In this document: positions 13,801 to 35,262 of the stretch, piece by piece
How positions within the stretch are numbered: the first letter of the stretch is position 1
Layout: every line of letters begins with the position of its first letter
The notes under the pieces: model-generated
The model's database searches: none
Told to the model about the DNA's origin: nothing
Seen by the model: the letters and a program-made list of their open reading frames with translations, nothing else
Origin: Luscinia megarhynchos
Lineage: Eukaryota; Chordata; Aves; Passeriformes; Turdidae
Assembly (NCBI GenBank): GCA_034336665.1
Contig: JAPFBE010000013.1
Location: 17,277,056 to 17,341,055, forward strand
DNA: 64,000 nucleotides
Reading direction: 5' to 3'
Translations under genes and position numbers: made by a program

Positions 13801-13922
13801 CCGTGGGGCTCAATCTTGAGGAATTGGAACTTCCTAGCTGTGACTCATCCTGGGTATATGGCATTCCTGACGTACGATGAAGTGAAAGCAAGGCTGCAGA
13901 AGTACAGCACCAAACCTGGGAG
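13801..13922 (+). CDS. CBLB: CBLB exon: start of SH2-like domain
   Basis: Encodes [20 protein letters not shown] onward to KPG, equivalent to human P242-G281, with serine 282 split across the next junction (AG|C). It follows a CTTTGCAG acceptor and ends before GTGAGA. This is the first part of the divergent SH2 fold of the Cbl TKB region. It includes the first helix, ending in QKYSTKPG just before the phosphotyrosine-binding strand in the next exon. The protein is essentially identical to mammalian Cbl-b over this exon by memory, which fits strong constraint on the TKB core. Confidence 0.97.
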
Positions 13923-17538
<3,616 letters not shown>

Positions 17539-17626
17539 CTATCTGTTCCCAGATGGACGAAGTTATAATCCTGATTTGACAGGATTATGTGAGCCCACAC
17601 CACATGATCACATAAAAGTCACGCAG
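17539..17626 (+). CDS. CBLB: CBLB exon: end of SH2-like domain and linker start
   Basis: Encodes the last base of F328 and residues Y329-Q357: [19 protein letters not shown], then [10 protein letters not shown], closing in phase 0 before GTATGT. It forms the end of the TKB fold and the beginning of the helical linker that lies against the [14 protein letters not shown] is the Cbl-b form of this segment. Human Cbl-b has YLYPDG by memory, while this bird has YLFPDG as in c-Cbl, a small aromatic swap. Length 88 bases keeps frame. Confidence 0.96.
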
Positions 17627-23699
<6,073 letters not shown>

Positions 23700-23903
23700 G
23701 AATCAGATGGGCAAGGCTGCCCTTTCTGCCGCTGTGAAATCAAAGGGACAGAACCAATCATTGTGGATCCCTTTGATCCCAGGGATGAGAACTCCAGATG
23801 CTGCAGTATTATGGACAGCTTTAGCATGCCCATGTTGGACTTGGATGATGATGATGATAGAGAAGAGTCTCTAATGATGAATCGTTTGGCTTCAGTCAGA
23901 AAG
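23700..23903 (+). CDS. CBLB: CBLB exon: end of RING and acidic segment
   Basis: Encodes 68 residues equivalent to E402-K469. [10 protein letters not shown] gives the last zinc pair and completes the C3HC4 RING (C408 and C411 equivalents). It continues with [19 protein letters not shown], then a serine/methionine-rich stretch and the acidic run [10 protein letters not shown], ending with NRLASVRK before GTAACT. Phase 0 at both ends. The VDPFDP segment after the RING is typical of Cbl proteins. A few substitutions from human are seen in the disordered part (for example SFSMP where human has PFGMP), while the RING is unchanged. Confidence 0.97.
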
Positions 23904-26900
23904 GTAACTTTTCTTACTCTGCAGCTAAACAAAACTGCCTGGAACTTCAAACAGTGAGAAGCACTTCATGCTTTAGCTCACTGCACCTCACTGAACAGTT
24001 GTTGGGGTTGGAAAAACAAAATGTATCGATGCAAATGCCTTAAAACTGAAGTTGAATTGGAGAAACAAAAATATTCTAGATTCTCAGCTGTTGTGAACTG
24101 AGATAATTTATTTATAATGGGCCAAGCATGAGTTTGCACCAGCTGAAACACTTATCCAAACTATGCTGTATGGATATTCCCTGAGTTTTTATTTGTAAAA
24201 AACAAAAAATAATTCTAGATGCATTTGTTTTCTGCACATGCATACAGTGTTTTAGGATTCAAGTTGAGTTTCTAAACAGTTTTTAATATTATTACTTTAT
24301 AAAGTGACTTGATGCCTAATTCATACTGCACACAAGTAGCTTTTAGTCATGTTTTGTGTGAGTTGTCTATGGTTTTTTTTCTGTAATTTTCAGTATTAGG
24401 TACTCTTAGCAAGAAAAGTATTTTTGAGATTATCCATAGTGACTTTGTGGTTTGGGATGTTTTTCATCCTGGAAGTGCACTACTTTAAATTGTGAGGTCT
24501 TTGTTGAAGGAGATTTTATTACTGATAAATAAGCACTATCATTGGCAAAAGTTTATTTTATGGTGATAGTTTTTACTACTGTATTTTAGCCTGGAATAGA
24601 TATTGTCAGAGGCCATGCAACTCTGATTTTGACAGAGCATTTACTAGATTTTACCTTATACTAAGGTCATCTAGATTGAATTGTTGCCTTGGAATTAATT
24701 TTCTACCATCTTACTTTTCCATTTCCTTATCATTATGTTTGTTTAAAAAAAAAACATTCTTCACCCTCATATCTGAGAGTATCTGTCAGTTAATATACAT
24801 GCTTCTGATATCCTTCCTAACCTCTTCAGGCTTATGAATCATTCTTGTGTAGTGTATGTAATACAACATGCTCTACCCTTGGGAACAGTTTATCCTTCCT
24901 GCCTGGACTTAAATTGCAGTCTGCAGGCTGACCTCTGTGAGAGAGCCTTGAATTGATGGGCTTTTATAACACTATCACTTCCATGATAAGGCAAAAATGC
25001 ATTATGCCTTTATCAAAAGAAGGAACAATAGGTTTACTATAAGAAGTCTTCTTTTAGGTACCCACCAAGTGCTTGAGTGCTCTGGTGCCTTGCTTTTTTT
25101 GTTTCATTGATTTCATTGTTCAGTGGAAGAAATCTTCACTCTGCCAGCCTTTCTTGAAGTCTATTTGAAATTGTTGAATTAGAGTGTCATTTGGTGATTT
25201 TTAGCAGCTGTTTTATTAAAATTGTTACCAATTGATTGTGCAGTGATGGTCTTAAACATACCACCTGTGTGTAAATATGGCATTGTTTATATATGCTTTT
25301 GTTAGCAATATCTTCATCAGACTTGCTTATTTGTTTTACCATTATTTGTTTTTCCTGCTAATCAGTGTATCTTTGAAGCTTGCTTAAAGAAATTATATTT
25401 TCCTCAGTGACATTATGTAGAACTTTATTCTTTGTGAAATTTTCTTTTGTTTGCCATTAAGGCTGTTCATATGAACATGGTGCTGCATAATGACACTGTT
25501 GTAGTAACATAATTTGTTGAAATGATGGGAGTTAGGTGGCAAAGACAATAATTTAGCTCTTGTAGCCAACCTGCCTGGTCCTGTTGTAACTTTGTAATCT
25601 CGGTGAACAAATTTTTCAATTCTTTAGTGGTGAGCTTTCTCAACATAAACCTGTTAATCCTTGAAAATCAAATGGGTTGTATTTGTGTCAAATCACCTGG
25701 CTGACCATTCTAAGAAAAATCTGGCTAGTAGTGAGCTGGGCTGTGAAACTCATTAGAAAAGAGGGGAGTTTCAGGGATATGAAGTTCTGATGAAAGTGAC
25801 TGTAGGGCTTCACAATGTTTTGTGGAAAAAAACAGATATCAGAAAAATACCAATTCTGCAGTTTATCACTCTTAGCCCTGAACTGTACTCAGAAACTCTT
25901 AAGAGGTGTCTGAATTAAGTCTCTGAAAGACCTCAGAGACCTTGAAATTGCTTTAAGGAAAAGAATAATCATGAAGCTCCTTAATCATCCTTTAAAGGAA
26001 TTAGTAAGTGGCTACACATGAAGAAAAATGAGTAATTCTTGCTAGGTGTAGTGTATGAGTCAGCAGTAGCAGCAGATCAACTCTAAAATTCTAACAGAGG
26101 CTTTGGAGAAATCCACTGCTGTTAGGCTGTTTATCTGCCTCATCAATCAGCTTTTTTTTTTTTTTTTTGTATTTCCAAATTGTCTTCAGATATTTTTTAA
26201 TGAAAGAAAGAGGAAGAGTGATGCCAAAAGCCTCTGTTAATTGTTTCCTCGCCGAGAAATTTCCAGTCCCGTGGTATCAGATTAGCTAATGCAGTTATTG
26301 CCCAAAATGTTATTTTCAGCTTTTGTTCTAGCAAAGCACATTATAAAATGCACATAAAAAAGTGGAGATTACAGGTAAATATTGAAAATAGCTTTTTTTA
26401 TTTTTTTTTTAATTTTTAAAGAGGACATTTGAATCTCTAGTAGAGTATGTTATTCTATCATTTCTTATTTAATTGCCCAATGTCTCTTTATCTTGGTACA
26501 AGACATAATTTGATACACTTCTTTTAAAAAGAAATAAAGAAAATAAGGAAAATGAATAGTGCAGGAGTTCTTTCTAAGATAAAATAATTTTGAATTCATA
26601 AGTGCTTAAGGTAATTGTTTGATCCAAATAATATCCCATGAAATAAAAGAGGAAGGCTCTACCAGTATAGGAAACTGAGGTTTTCAATACCTTAAAGTGA
26701 ATTAACTGTGTCTATAAACACTTTTGCCTAAAAGTAGATGAAGGTACCCCATCTGGGGTGTTACTGTCTTCTCTGAAATTAATTTCCTAGATATCTGAAT
26801 GTGCAAAACCCTGACTGAATGATTCACACTGTAGTTTAAAACAGTGATAGGAAATTGTCAAGGCTGAAGCACAGTTTGCCATGACTAGGCTTCTTCCAGC

Positions 26901-29900
26901 AGGTGAGTTAGGTCAAATTTGGTAACTCACAACAAAGACCTTGGCTCTCAAAATATGGGAGGAGACTATTTTAATTAATTTCCATTTTATTAAGCTGACT
27001 TTTTTCTGGTAATAGAAGAAGGCATGTGTTTACATAGGAATAATGTTTTTCATTTCATTATATGAAATATAAAAATGTGTAAGATAAGACTTGAAATACG
27101 TATCCACGTATTCCCTTTGGCAGTACCTGAACTCATATAAACATATCACTTCCTATGTAATGGTACACCTGGTTGGTGGGAATGTATTAAGATCTGTGTT
27201 ACTCAACAGAAGTGGCTTGTTTTAACAGATTACTTGCTAGTATTTGAAGGGTATAAATGCTGGGAGGCACTGTGCCTCCCCTAATTACTGATTCCCTTGG
27301 CAGTGTGCTGTTGACTCTCACAGACCTAACTCCCTCTCCCTCCTTCACATGCATTTTCTTGGGTCAGCACAGATAAAGGGAATAAATCTGTCTCTTTAAA
27401 AAACATGTTTACAGTCATTAGTGTTAAGTGACATAAATTGATATCCTCATACAAATTTTTAAGCCTAGATAATACAGCTCTGCCTAGGTCATAGCTTATC
27501 TCAACAAGAAATAGCAAATGTATGAGTTACTCTTACCTGATTATAAATAAAGAAACTTCAGAGAGCTACTTCTGGTGTAGGTCTGCTTGGATCCTCTTAG
27601 ATGTCTCATGCAGTTTGAATTTGCTCCAAGGGCATTAACAGGCAGGACAGTATTCAGTGAGTCAATCATTAGGATTTATGTTGAGTATGCTTTTCTTATG
27701 TACCTATAAGAGTATCTGAAAACTATGATTCAGTTAATATTAGTAAATAATAGTATCAATAAATATCTGAGTATCTGGCTATTAATGTTTCCATCAGAAA
27801 AAACCTTGACTAGAAATTGTAATCAGTGTGGGAAGCATGCTTTTTTCTTGAATTCACAACTGCTAGAGCAAACTGATACCAGAATATCCCAGTAGCAAAT
27901 ACATCTGATGGAATAACACAAGTGTGTTCCCTTCTGCAGTGCAACTGCTAAAGTAAGTCACAGCTGCTTTTCCCTTGGCAGCAGCCACGCCAGCCAGATG
28001 AAGTCCATGTTGTTACAAAGGAGTCTGTGTTCTTCTCCTTAATTACATCTTTATTGCACAGGTCTCTGTGTGGTGCAGCAGAGCCCCTTTATCCACTGAA
28101 GGTCTGTCTTCTGTCACTGCCAGTTCGTTTGAGTTCGTTTGTGTCTTAATCGCTTGCTTGTTTTAGCTTTTTGTTGCTGTTCTCTCTCATTGCACATTTT
28201 TCCCAGTGTATAGAAAACACACAAAAATCTCCCATAGATGAAAAACACAGAAATTTTAGGAGAGTGTGCCAAAAAGAGTAGATGTTAGTGCATCTTTAAT
28301 GCCTTGATATCCACATGAGATGCAGCCGTCTTGTTGGCCTTGCTGTCAACACACATCAAATGATGCAGCTGGACAGGTTGGATGGGGCTGGACTGAAAAA
28401 TACAAGATTTTCCTAATGGGAATATGATGGAAATCTGGTACTGAATGCTGAGGAAAACCTGTTTGTCGCTGCAGAATATTTGGTTTTGTATTATTTTTAG
28501 TATCAGTGGATCAAACAAGGAATTATCAGTTTGTCCCAGCAAAGCTTTTGCTCTTACTTCAGCACCAAGTGACGAAATGGATTAAGCTTCCTTGTAGGGA
28601 AGGAAAAGCTGCTTTTGCTTAACTTTTTTTTAATATATTGTTCCTGATAAGTTACTCTTTAACTTGTTGGCTGTAATCAAATCCATTTTTGAAATCTCTA
28701 GGATCACAGCATGTTCTGTTAGCATTGTGGCTACAGTATAGCATAGTAGTCCAGGGGACCGAAAAAATCCCTTTGCTATTTTGAAACAAGGCACATCAAG
28801 GCATGGATGTAAGCCTAAATTCAAGTCCTCTCACACACTTACTACTTCAAAAATTTCCTATTTTGTTTTGTTAGTTGTGGTTTACTGTCCGTGGAATGTG
28901 ATAGAGATAGCCAAATACCTAGCATATATAGAGCTAGAAGTTTATCACATAAATAAATTGCTTGCTTCATTGGGTTTAAAAGCATGTCAGGGTTTAAGAA
29001 TCTTGAACTTTTAAAGGAATAGGTTTTAAATGTGAATATTGTATGATTTTTGTCTCTGCAAAAGCTGGACAGCTTTATTGTTGCAGCAGGAGAAAAGAAG
29101 TGTGACATGGATGGAACCAGTGAGCACACAGAGGGAAGAGGGCATCGTTTTTCCCAATGATTCTTTAGAGCAGAACTGTGTAAGAGAAGTTTGCCAGATA
29201 GAAACAGGGATGAATATTCTTTAAATGATATCACTACAGTGCTGTTCACTTAGCTGGGATTTGTACAGCTCCATGCAGTCTCCCATTTGAGAGTCTCAGG
29301 TTGCTCTCTCAGGAAATTGTGTTAATTAGTTTGATGATGCGACAATTAGAGCATCCTAAATTCCAAACAAATGTTTCCTGTCCAATAATTGGTTTTCAGT
29401 ATTTCCTATCTTTCTTGCTCTTTGTTTCCTACTCCTATCACATATATGATTGCTCTTCTGGTACAATTCCCTGCTGACTGAAATGCATTATGTCGTGCAA
29501 CATCATAAGATGCTGTGACTTAACTACACGACTTTCATTTATTTTAAATAATTGAATCTTTTTGGAGGTGTAACCTGCTTATTTGGTTCTGCTTTCAGAT
29601 AATTTGGGAAATAAATTCATTTTATGTCTGCTGAAGTCAATCCTCTGAGTATATTATATTGCATGGTTCTTGGGCTTTCAGGAATGCTTTATGGAGCTGT
29701 AACTAAACTCTGGAAAACTAATGCTATTAAATTGTATAATGTTTATTATGCTGTTTAACTGATAGATACCTTCTGATAAGGAAAATTAATTGACATTTGG
29801 TTTCTACTAATTCTATAATAATGATTGCTCAGGCATGCTTGCACATATCTTGCTTAGTTTTTCAACTTTCCTTAATGTTGAGAGGCTAAATGCTTTGGTA

Positions 29901-31547
29901 ATTCATGTGCTTATCTTTGTTCTTCCAGTCAAGAACAGGGTCATTCAGCAAATAAAGGAAACAAAGAGAATTTAAAGATGTATACAAGGCCTTTAATATG
30001 AATATTGAGACCACCTCTTAATCAAAGATAGAAACTGAGAAACTTCTGGTAGCCATGAAGACCACAAATCTTAGACTGCTCTGTCTCTTGAACTTGAATG
30101 TTTAGTTGTGCTGCTGAGCTTGCACATGTACACAAAGTGGGGAAGACTAAATAGCAACCAAAAAATGACCATGATTATGGAGTTGCAAGTTACCCTTCTA
30201 GCTTTCAACATCTTCTCACCCCTCTCCTGCATTTTCATGCACTGTTGACAGTAGTGCTGTGGTGGCTCCTGTTTTTGAAGAAGTGTGGTGACAATCCCTC
30301 TTGTATAGAATGGGATGTTAAACTAAGCTGCAGTACAGAGCATTGATATGCTCTATCTTATATGTTAATGCTCTAGATCTTTTTCCTCAATCTGCTCTTT
30401 GAATTTAGTAAGTTTCCACTTTCTTTAATGTAATTGCTGTGTGTATAGAAAGGTAGTGTTGCTTACTTGTTTACCTTGCTGAAGAACTTTCTTTAGTTAT
30501 CACTAGAGGATGCTCAGCATTCATGAGAAAAAGCTTATGAAGAGAGGGGGAAGTTTTTATCCAAGGGTTTTAGCCTAAAGATGGGTGCATTTTTGCCTCT
30601 TTAGGTAAGCTGTGATTTGAGAACAGTGGGATGCCTCAGTGCACAAGTGGCCCAAGGCTGATTCTTGGTGGGAATGTCTTCCAGCTACTTGTGTCTACTC
30701 TCAGGGAAAGCACAGAGCAGCACAGACATTCAGCTTTGCTACAGTGCACTGAAACTCATACAGTGAGTTCATAGAAATAACTTGAACTGATGCAAGCACC
30801 TCAGCTGTTTGTTAAAACTGAGCCAGATGAGGGGTAGGGACTAGTTGCTAAGTTGGGTGGAGCCCTGTATTGAGAGTTGAAATCTTTGGTTCTGATAAAT
30901 TTGAAAGGACAGGTCAAGGAAAAAAGAAATCATAATTTGTTGCTGGAGGGGGATGTTAGATGTTTGTGTTATTAGTTCAGTATTTGCTTAAATGATAAAT
31001 TAATTCTAAAATTTTTGTCATCACTTCGTTTTTTGCTGATTTAGCTTCTTTCCCTAATGTCTTGCTGATGATTTTGATTGATAAATTTTCAGAAGACATA
31101 CATTCTCTTTTGTATGGAAGTATGATTTGACAATGAGCAGATGGCAATAACAGACAATATCACAGATGTCCAGCTTTTGAAAGTAATTTGTAGAACTTTA
31201 GATTGAGTACTCTCTATTAATAAAAAGGTTATCAAAGGTAGCAGTGGTACAGTAGAATTTATGATTTTTTTTTTCTTCAAGTTTGGCAGTGATCATTAGG
31301 TTTTTATACGAAATTGCTGGAATATGTATTCTTTTATTTTCATCTCAAGTTAACACGGTCTTAATTCTGAGGTAGAATGACTTGTAGACTTCTTTTTCAC
31401 TAAGTATGAGCTCTACTGCCCATTATGAAAAATGACTACTATAATTGACTCTTAATACCTGATAAGTATCAAGCATTTTAGCTGTGGAATGGAAGTTGTA
31501 CACTTGATCATCAGGTGAAAGGTAATTTTATTTTTTCTATCCTGAAG
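23904..31547 (+). other. CBLB: Long CBLB intron (7.6 kb)
   Basis: The longest intron fully inside the window. GTAACT donor, TCCTGAAG acceptor. AT-rich with a T-run near 26151-26169. It holds an 8-bp stem with a 3-base loop at 27262-27280 (GGGAGGCA / TGCCTCCC) and a short direct repeat AGTTCGTTTG near 28122-28140. A short CR1-like phrase, CAGGTTGGATGGGGCT, occurs near 28373 but is too short to call. No coding exon recognised. Confidence 0.85.
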
Positions 31548-31733
31548 TGCAACGAGAGACAGAATTCACCAGTGACTTCCCCAGGATCTTCCCCTCTTGC
31601 ACAAAGAAGAAAACCACTCCCAGACCCCCTGCAAATCCCACATATTAGTCTTCCACCTGTCCCTCCCCGTCTGGATCTGATTCAGAAGGGAGTAGCACGT
31701 TCACCATGTGCCAGCCCAACTGGGTCACCAAAG
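31548..31733 (+). CDS. CBLB: CBLB exon: serine/proline-rich region after RING
   Basis: Encodes 62 residues, equivalent to human 470-531: [19 protein letters not shown], then [29 protein letters not shown], and [11 protein letters not shown] before GTAAGT. This is the first part of the disordered proline-rich tail, with several SP sites and a RKPLPDP segment suited to SH3 binding. It is phase 0 at both ends. Compared with remembered human Cbl-b it differs at scattered positions (CNERQ for CTDRQ; KPLPD for [14 protein letters not shown] for GIVRSPCGS), as expected for a disordered region. Confidence 0.97.
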
Positions 31734-32353
31734 GTAAGTGCTACTGAGCCATGATTTCTGGTTAGAAGAATTGAGAGAAAATTGCATTTGCTTTTTTCCT
31801 GGGTGAGCTTGTTTGTTTTGCATAGTGGACTGTTTCAAACCTTTCCATGGACTTTTGCCTTTTCAGAATTTTGGTCTGCCTGAAAGAACTTTAATTCCTT
31901 CTAGTTTAAAGAAATTTTAGATTAGATCCATATTGATGAAGTCTCTTCTCTTTCCTTAATACCTCATGTATGCTTCTGGCTGCATGTGTTGGTCAAATAT
32001 GACTTCAGTTTTCTGATGATTATATTGGACATAATGTGGTCAGAATTTTAAAGATGTTGCGGTAATGGATCAGTTCTGTAACAAATTCTGATTAATGAAA
32101 ATAAATAGAAGCTAAAGTTTCCTGAAAATAGATTTAAAGGTCATTATCTCATTATGATTATATGTTTTCCTTTTATGATGATTTATGTTCAATTTCCACA
32201 GTGTCCTTACAAGAAAGAAAAATATGTGCAGATACACTGCTTTCAAAACCTTAAATGGCACTACGACTCAAATTTCAAGGGAAATAATAATGACTCTCTA
32301 GCCAATAAGATTGTATGCTATGTTTGGTAAAACTAGTGATACTAAAGTTTCAG

Positions 32354-32393
<40 letters not shown>

Positions 32394-34080
32394 AGTGGAT
32401 AAGCGTGAAAGAGAACAAGTGCTGTTTGTTGCTCTCTATAACAAGTTGATTGTTTTATTGTAACTGCTGTATGAAGAGAGGGAGTTAGATTAAAATTTTT
32501 CCTTTTTATGTGATTAATTCAAATTCAATTTCAGTACATGACTTGAAACCTGTGTGCTTGTAATAATCCTGTTTGAAGTATCTTGTTTCTTTTGTCAGGT
32601 TTTTACTTTAAGGTTGAAAATTAATATCTTTTTAAGATTTTAGTGGTTTATAGTTTAGGAGAAAAAATAGAAGTTTTAATAGTTTCTTTAATCTTGTTTC
32701 TTAACCTCCTACACTATGCAAAGGAATTTATAGCACATTGAGGATATACACAAAACATATGCCACATCCAATAAAAACTAATTTTACAATAGGGGTTTTT
32801 TTCAGAGTTCATGGCTTTTAAAAAAAAGTAAACCAGGAATAGTATTAATGCTGCTTTAATTTTTTGAAAATGCCTTTTTTTATATGAAAATTTTCCTGGG
32901 GAAAAAAAAATTGTGGCGTGCAAGGGAAACAGGATGAGGGCAACAAAGAATAATCTCATACATTAAGAAAATTTATATTTAAGAGACAAAAGGATTATTT
33001 AGTCCTGCCAAAACTATTCCTTCAGAAAAAAAAACCCCACAACTTTTCTATTTTGCTCAAGTTAAAAACTATAATTTATAACTAAGATATAACAAAAAGT
33101 CTGGATCAGGGTATTATTTTCCTGTGTTTGTTGACCTCCATTTCTTTAAGTGATAATAATATGCAGGCTTACTGAAGTCCAAGAAAATTATGCATTCCCA
33201 GGGAAATAATCTTCCCTGTATTTGTTATGGTAGCTGGAGATAAAACATTTGTAAAGACCTGGCCCAACTGTTACTTTGTAAATTGCCATTAGTATTTCAG
33301 TCATAATGAAAATGTTTTGGTTTGTTCAGATTTGTGCTCAGGTTTGTTCAGCTACAAGGTTTTTTTTCCTGATTAGCTGGGTTTCTGCTTTTTAGTATTA
33401 GCATATGTAATTTTAGACCACATTTAACCATTTGTGATATAATTCAGTTCTTAGAAAGCAAGTATTCTGACCAATGTTGCTTGCAGATAAGCTAATTGCA
33501 AGTAAAACTACAAATTAATTCAATTACTACCTGAAAAACTGAGCTGCAGTTCTAATAAATTTGGAACTCTAACCCAGTGCATGTCATGTAAAGATTGGCG
33601 TCATCCTTAGGTATATAATTAAAAATGAAATAATTGTTTCTTCTTGCTCTCTAATCATTGCTTTGCTGTCAACGAGTTATTCCTCTGGGATTTTATTTTA
33701 CTTGGGGTTTTGGTTTTTTATTCCACATCAGGAAGCCTGTTTTTTCCAAACACTCCACAGAATTCATTTCAGCAGATGAATAAGTGATTCAAATGATGAA
33801 AGAAAAGAATACTGGAAAAAACTATGGGTCAAATACATCTGCCTGGGTTAGTTGTCTTTTCTGCTTTCCACTGCTTGCTTGGGTTACTCATACAACATCA
33901 GAAATGGGGGCATGCTTTCTGCAGAAGGGCCAGGCTGCAGAATGCCGGCAATGTCTGGCAAGTTCTGCGGTGGTGCCAAGAAAATACCTCAGTCAGAAAT
34001 GATGAAGCCACGCTTGGGCACGAGCAACATTCATTCCCCTATGTGACTTTTCTTTTCTGTACCTTCCCGTGTCTCTCCAG
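31734..34080 (+). other. CBLB: CBLB intron with long T-run
   Basis: GTAAGT donor to GTCTCTCCAG acceptor. Holds a 36-base T homopolymer at 32357-32392. Otherwise AT-rich, with no gene recognised. Confidence 0.85.
32357..32392. repeat. Poly(T) run of 36 bases
   Basis: Uninterrupted T from 32357 to 32392, or A on the other strand. It could be the A-tail of an old minus-strand retroinsertion or simple slippage. No retroelement body was recognised to its right. Confidence 0.95.
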
Positions 34081-34437
34081 TCCTCCCCCTGCATGGTGAG
34101 GAAGCAGGACAAGCCCTTGCCAGCGCCGCCGCCCCCGCTGCGCGACCCTCCTCCGCCGCCGCCGGAGCGGCCGCCGCCGCTGCTGCCGGACAGCCGGGCG
34201 GGCCGGCACCTGCTCCACGCCGAGGGCCCGCCCAGGGAGCCGCCCGTGCCCCTGGAGGGCCGCTGCCCCCGGGACGCCTTCGGCACGGCCCCGCTGGCCG
34301 GCTGCCGGGGCGCCGGCGACGCGTCCCCCAAAGCCGGGCTGACCGCCGTGGCCGGCGGGAGGCACGGCCGCGCCGGCGCGGAGCAGGGCTTCGTGAGGAA
34401 GCACCGGCGCCACGAGCTGCCTGCAGAAGGTGCCAAG
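34081..34437 (+). CDS. CBLB: CBLB exon: proline-rich core, unusually GC-rich
   Basis: Encodes 119 residues: [19 protein letters not shown], then [14 protein letters not shown], a diverged middle, and [15 protein letters not shown] before GTATTT. The proline block binds SH3 domains, and the ends are nearly identical to human Cbl-b. The middle is much changed: ADP-poor, serine-poor, and rich in A, G, R and P (for example GRHGRAGAE where human has GRHSRVGSD), with about three residues fewer overall. In 34141-34380 I count 35 A/T of 240 bases, about 85% GC, in a gene that is otherwise AT-rich. The frame is open and both splice sites are normal, so it appears functional. Confidence 0.95.
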
Positions 34438-34604
34438 GTATTTCTGATGGGCTGGGCGTTTGGGACTTTGTGTGCTTCCTGGCACTGACCCCCAAGGGAA
34501 CACTGCCTTTGGCTTGAGGCCTTGGAGAAGGCTTCCAAATCTGAGTGATGGAGTTGGAATCACTGGTGTGTAGCTTGAATAGAAGTGTGTGATTTCACAT
34601 GGTG

Positions 34605-35262
34605 AAGGGTTGAGAATTTGGGATTTTAGCATATAGTAATAAGTATGGGACAAGATGTAGGTTTTGGGGTGTTGGCTCGTCTTCTTCTTCGTCTTCGTCT
34701 TCTTCTTCGTCTTCGTCTTCTTCTTCTTCCTCGTCTTTTTCTTCCTCGTCTTCTTCTTCTTCCTCGTCTTTTTCTTCCTCGTCTTCTTCTTCCTCGTCTT
34801 TTTCTTCCTCGTCTTTTTCTTCCTCGTCTTTTTCTTCCTCGTCTTTTTCTTCCTCGTCTTTTTCTTCCTCGTCTTTTTCTTCCTCGTCTTTTTCTTCCTC
34901 GTCTTTTTCTTCCTCGTCTTTTTCTTCCTCGTCTTCTTCTTCCTCGTCTTCTTCTTTCTCGTCTTCTTCTTTCTCGTCTTCTTCTTCCTCGTCTTCTTCT
35001 CCTTCTTCGTCTCCTTCGTCGTCTTCTTTGTTTGGATGGAAAGTACCGCACTGCAGGTCACAGGTGTTTGGTCATTGGGTCAAAAGTATAAAGGGTTGAG
35101 AATTTTGGGTTTTAGCATATAGTAATAAGTATGGGACAAGTTGTAGGTTTTGGGTGTTGGCTCTTCTTCCTTCTTGTTCATTCTTCTTCCTTCTTCTTCT
35201 TAGTTTGGATGGAAAGTACAACACTGCAGGTGACATGTGTTTGGTCATTGGGTTGAAAGTAC
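34605..35262. repeat. Tandem duplication; copy 1 holds an expanded tract
   Basis: Copy 1 begins AAGGGTTGAGAATTTGGG at 34605 and copy 2 begins AAGGGTTGAGAATTTTGGG at 35091. Both continue with TTTTAGCATATAGTAATAAG, a GGTTTTGG(G)GTGTTGGCTC block, a TTC-rich tract, TTTGGATGGAAAGTAC, CACTGCAGGT, and GTTTGGTCATTGGGT. Copy 1 is about 486 bases because its TTC tract is about 350 bases. Copy 2 is about 172 bases with a tract of about 50 bases. The copies are close to identical outside the tract, so the duplication is probably recent on an evolutionary scale. Confidence 0.93.
34678..35030. repeat. 15-bp pyrimidine minisatellite
   Basis: An almost pure pyrimidine strand built from a 15-bp unit CCTCGTCTTTTTCTT and variants with TTCTTCTTC. 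About ten near-perfect units lie in 34791-34940, flanked by degenerate TTC/GTC units. Because the unit is a multiple of three and lacks stops, every frame on both strands is open (KKKTR, RRGRK, LFLPR, FFFLV types). These reading frames are a by-product of the repeat, not genes. Each unit has one CpG. The purine/pyrimidine strand bias permits triplex (H-DNA) formation in principle. Confidence 0.97.

Noticed and set aside
28370..28390. CR1-like phrase CAGGTTGGATGGGGCT
   Set aside because: Only about 16 bases match. No flanking CR1 blocks on either side.
28842..29249. Minus-strand frame of 135 codons
   Set aside because: Located in a large CBLB intron, with no recognisable domain, promoter or splice sites.
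34039..35122. Long open frames of 140 to 340 codons on both strands (KKKTR, RRRGR, LFLPR, FFFLV repeats)
   Set aside because: They come from the 15-bp minisatellite, which lacks stops in every frame. Part of the minus-strand frame is the reverse complement of the GC-rich CBLB exon. No start context or splice support.
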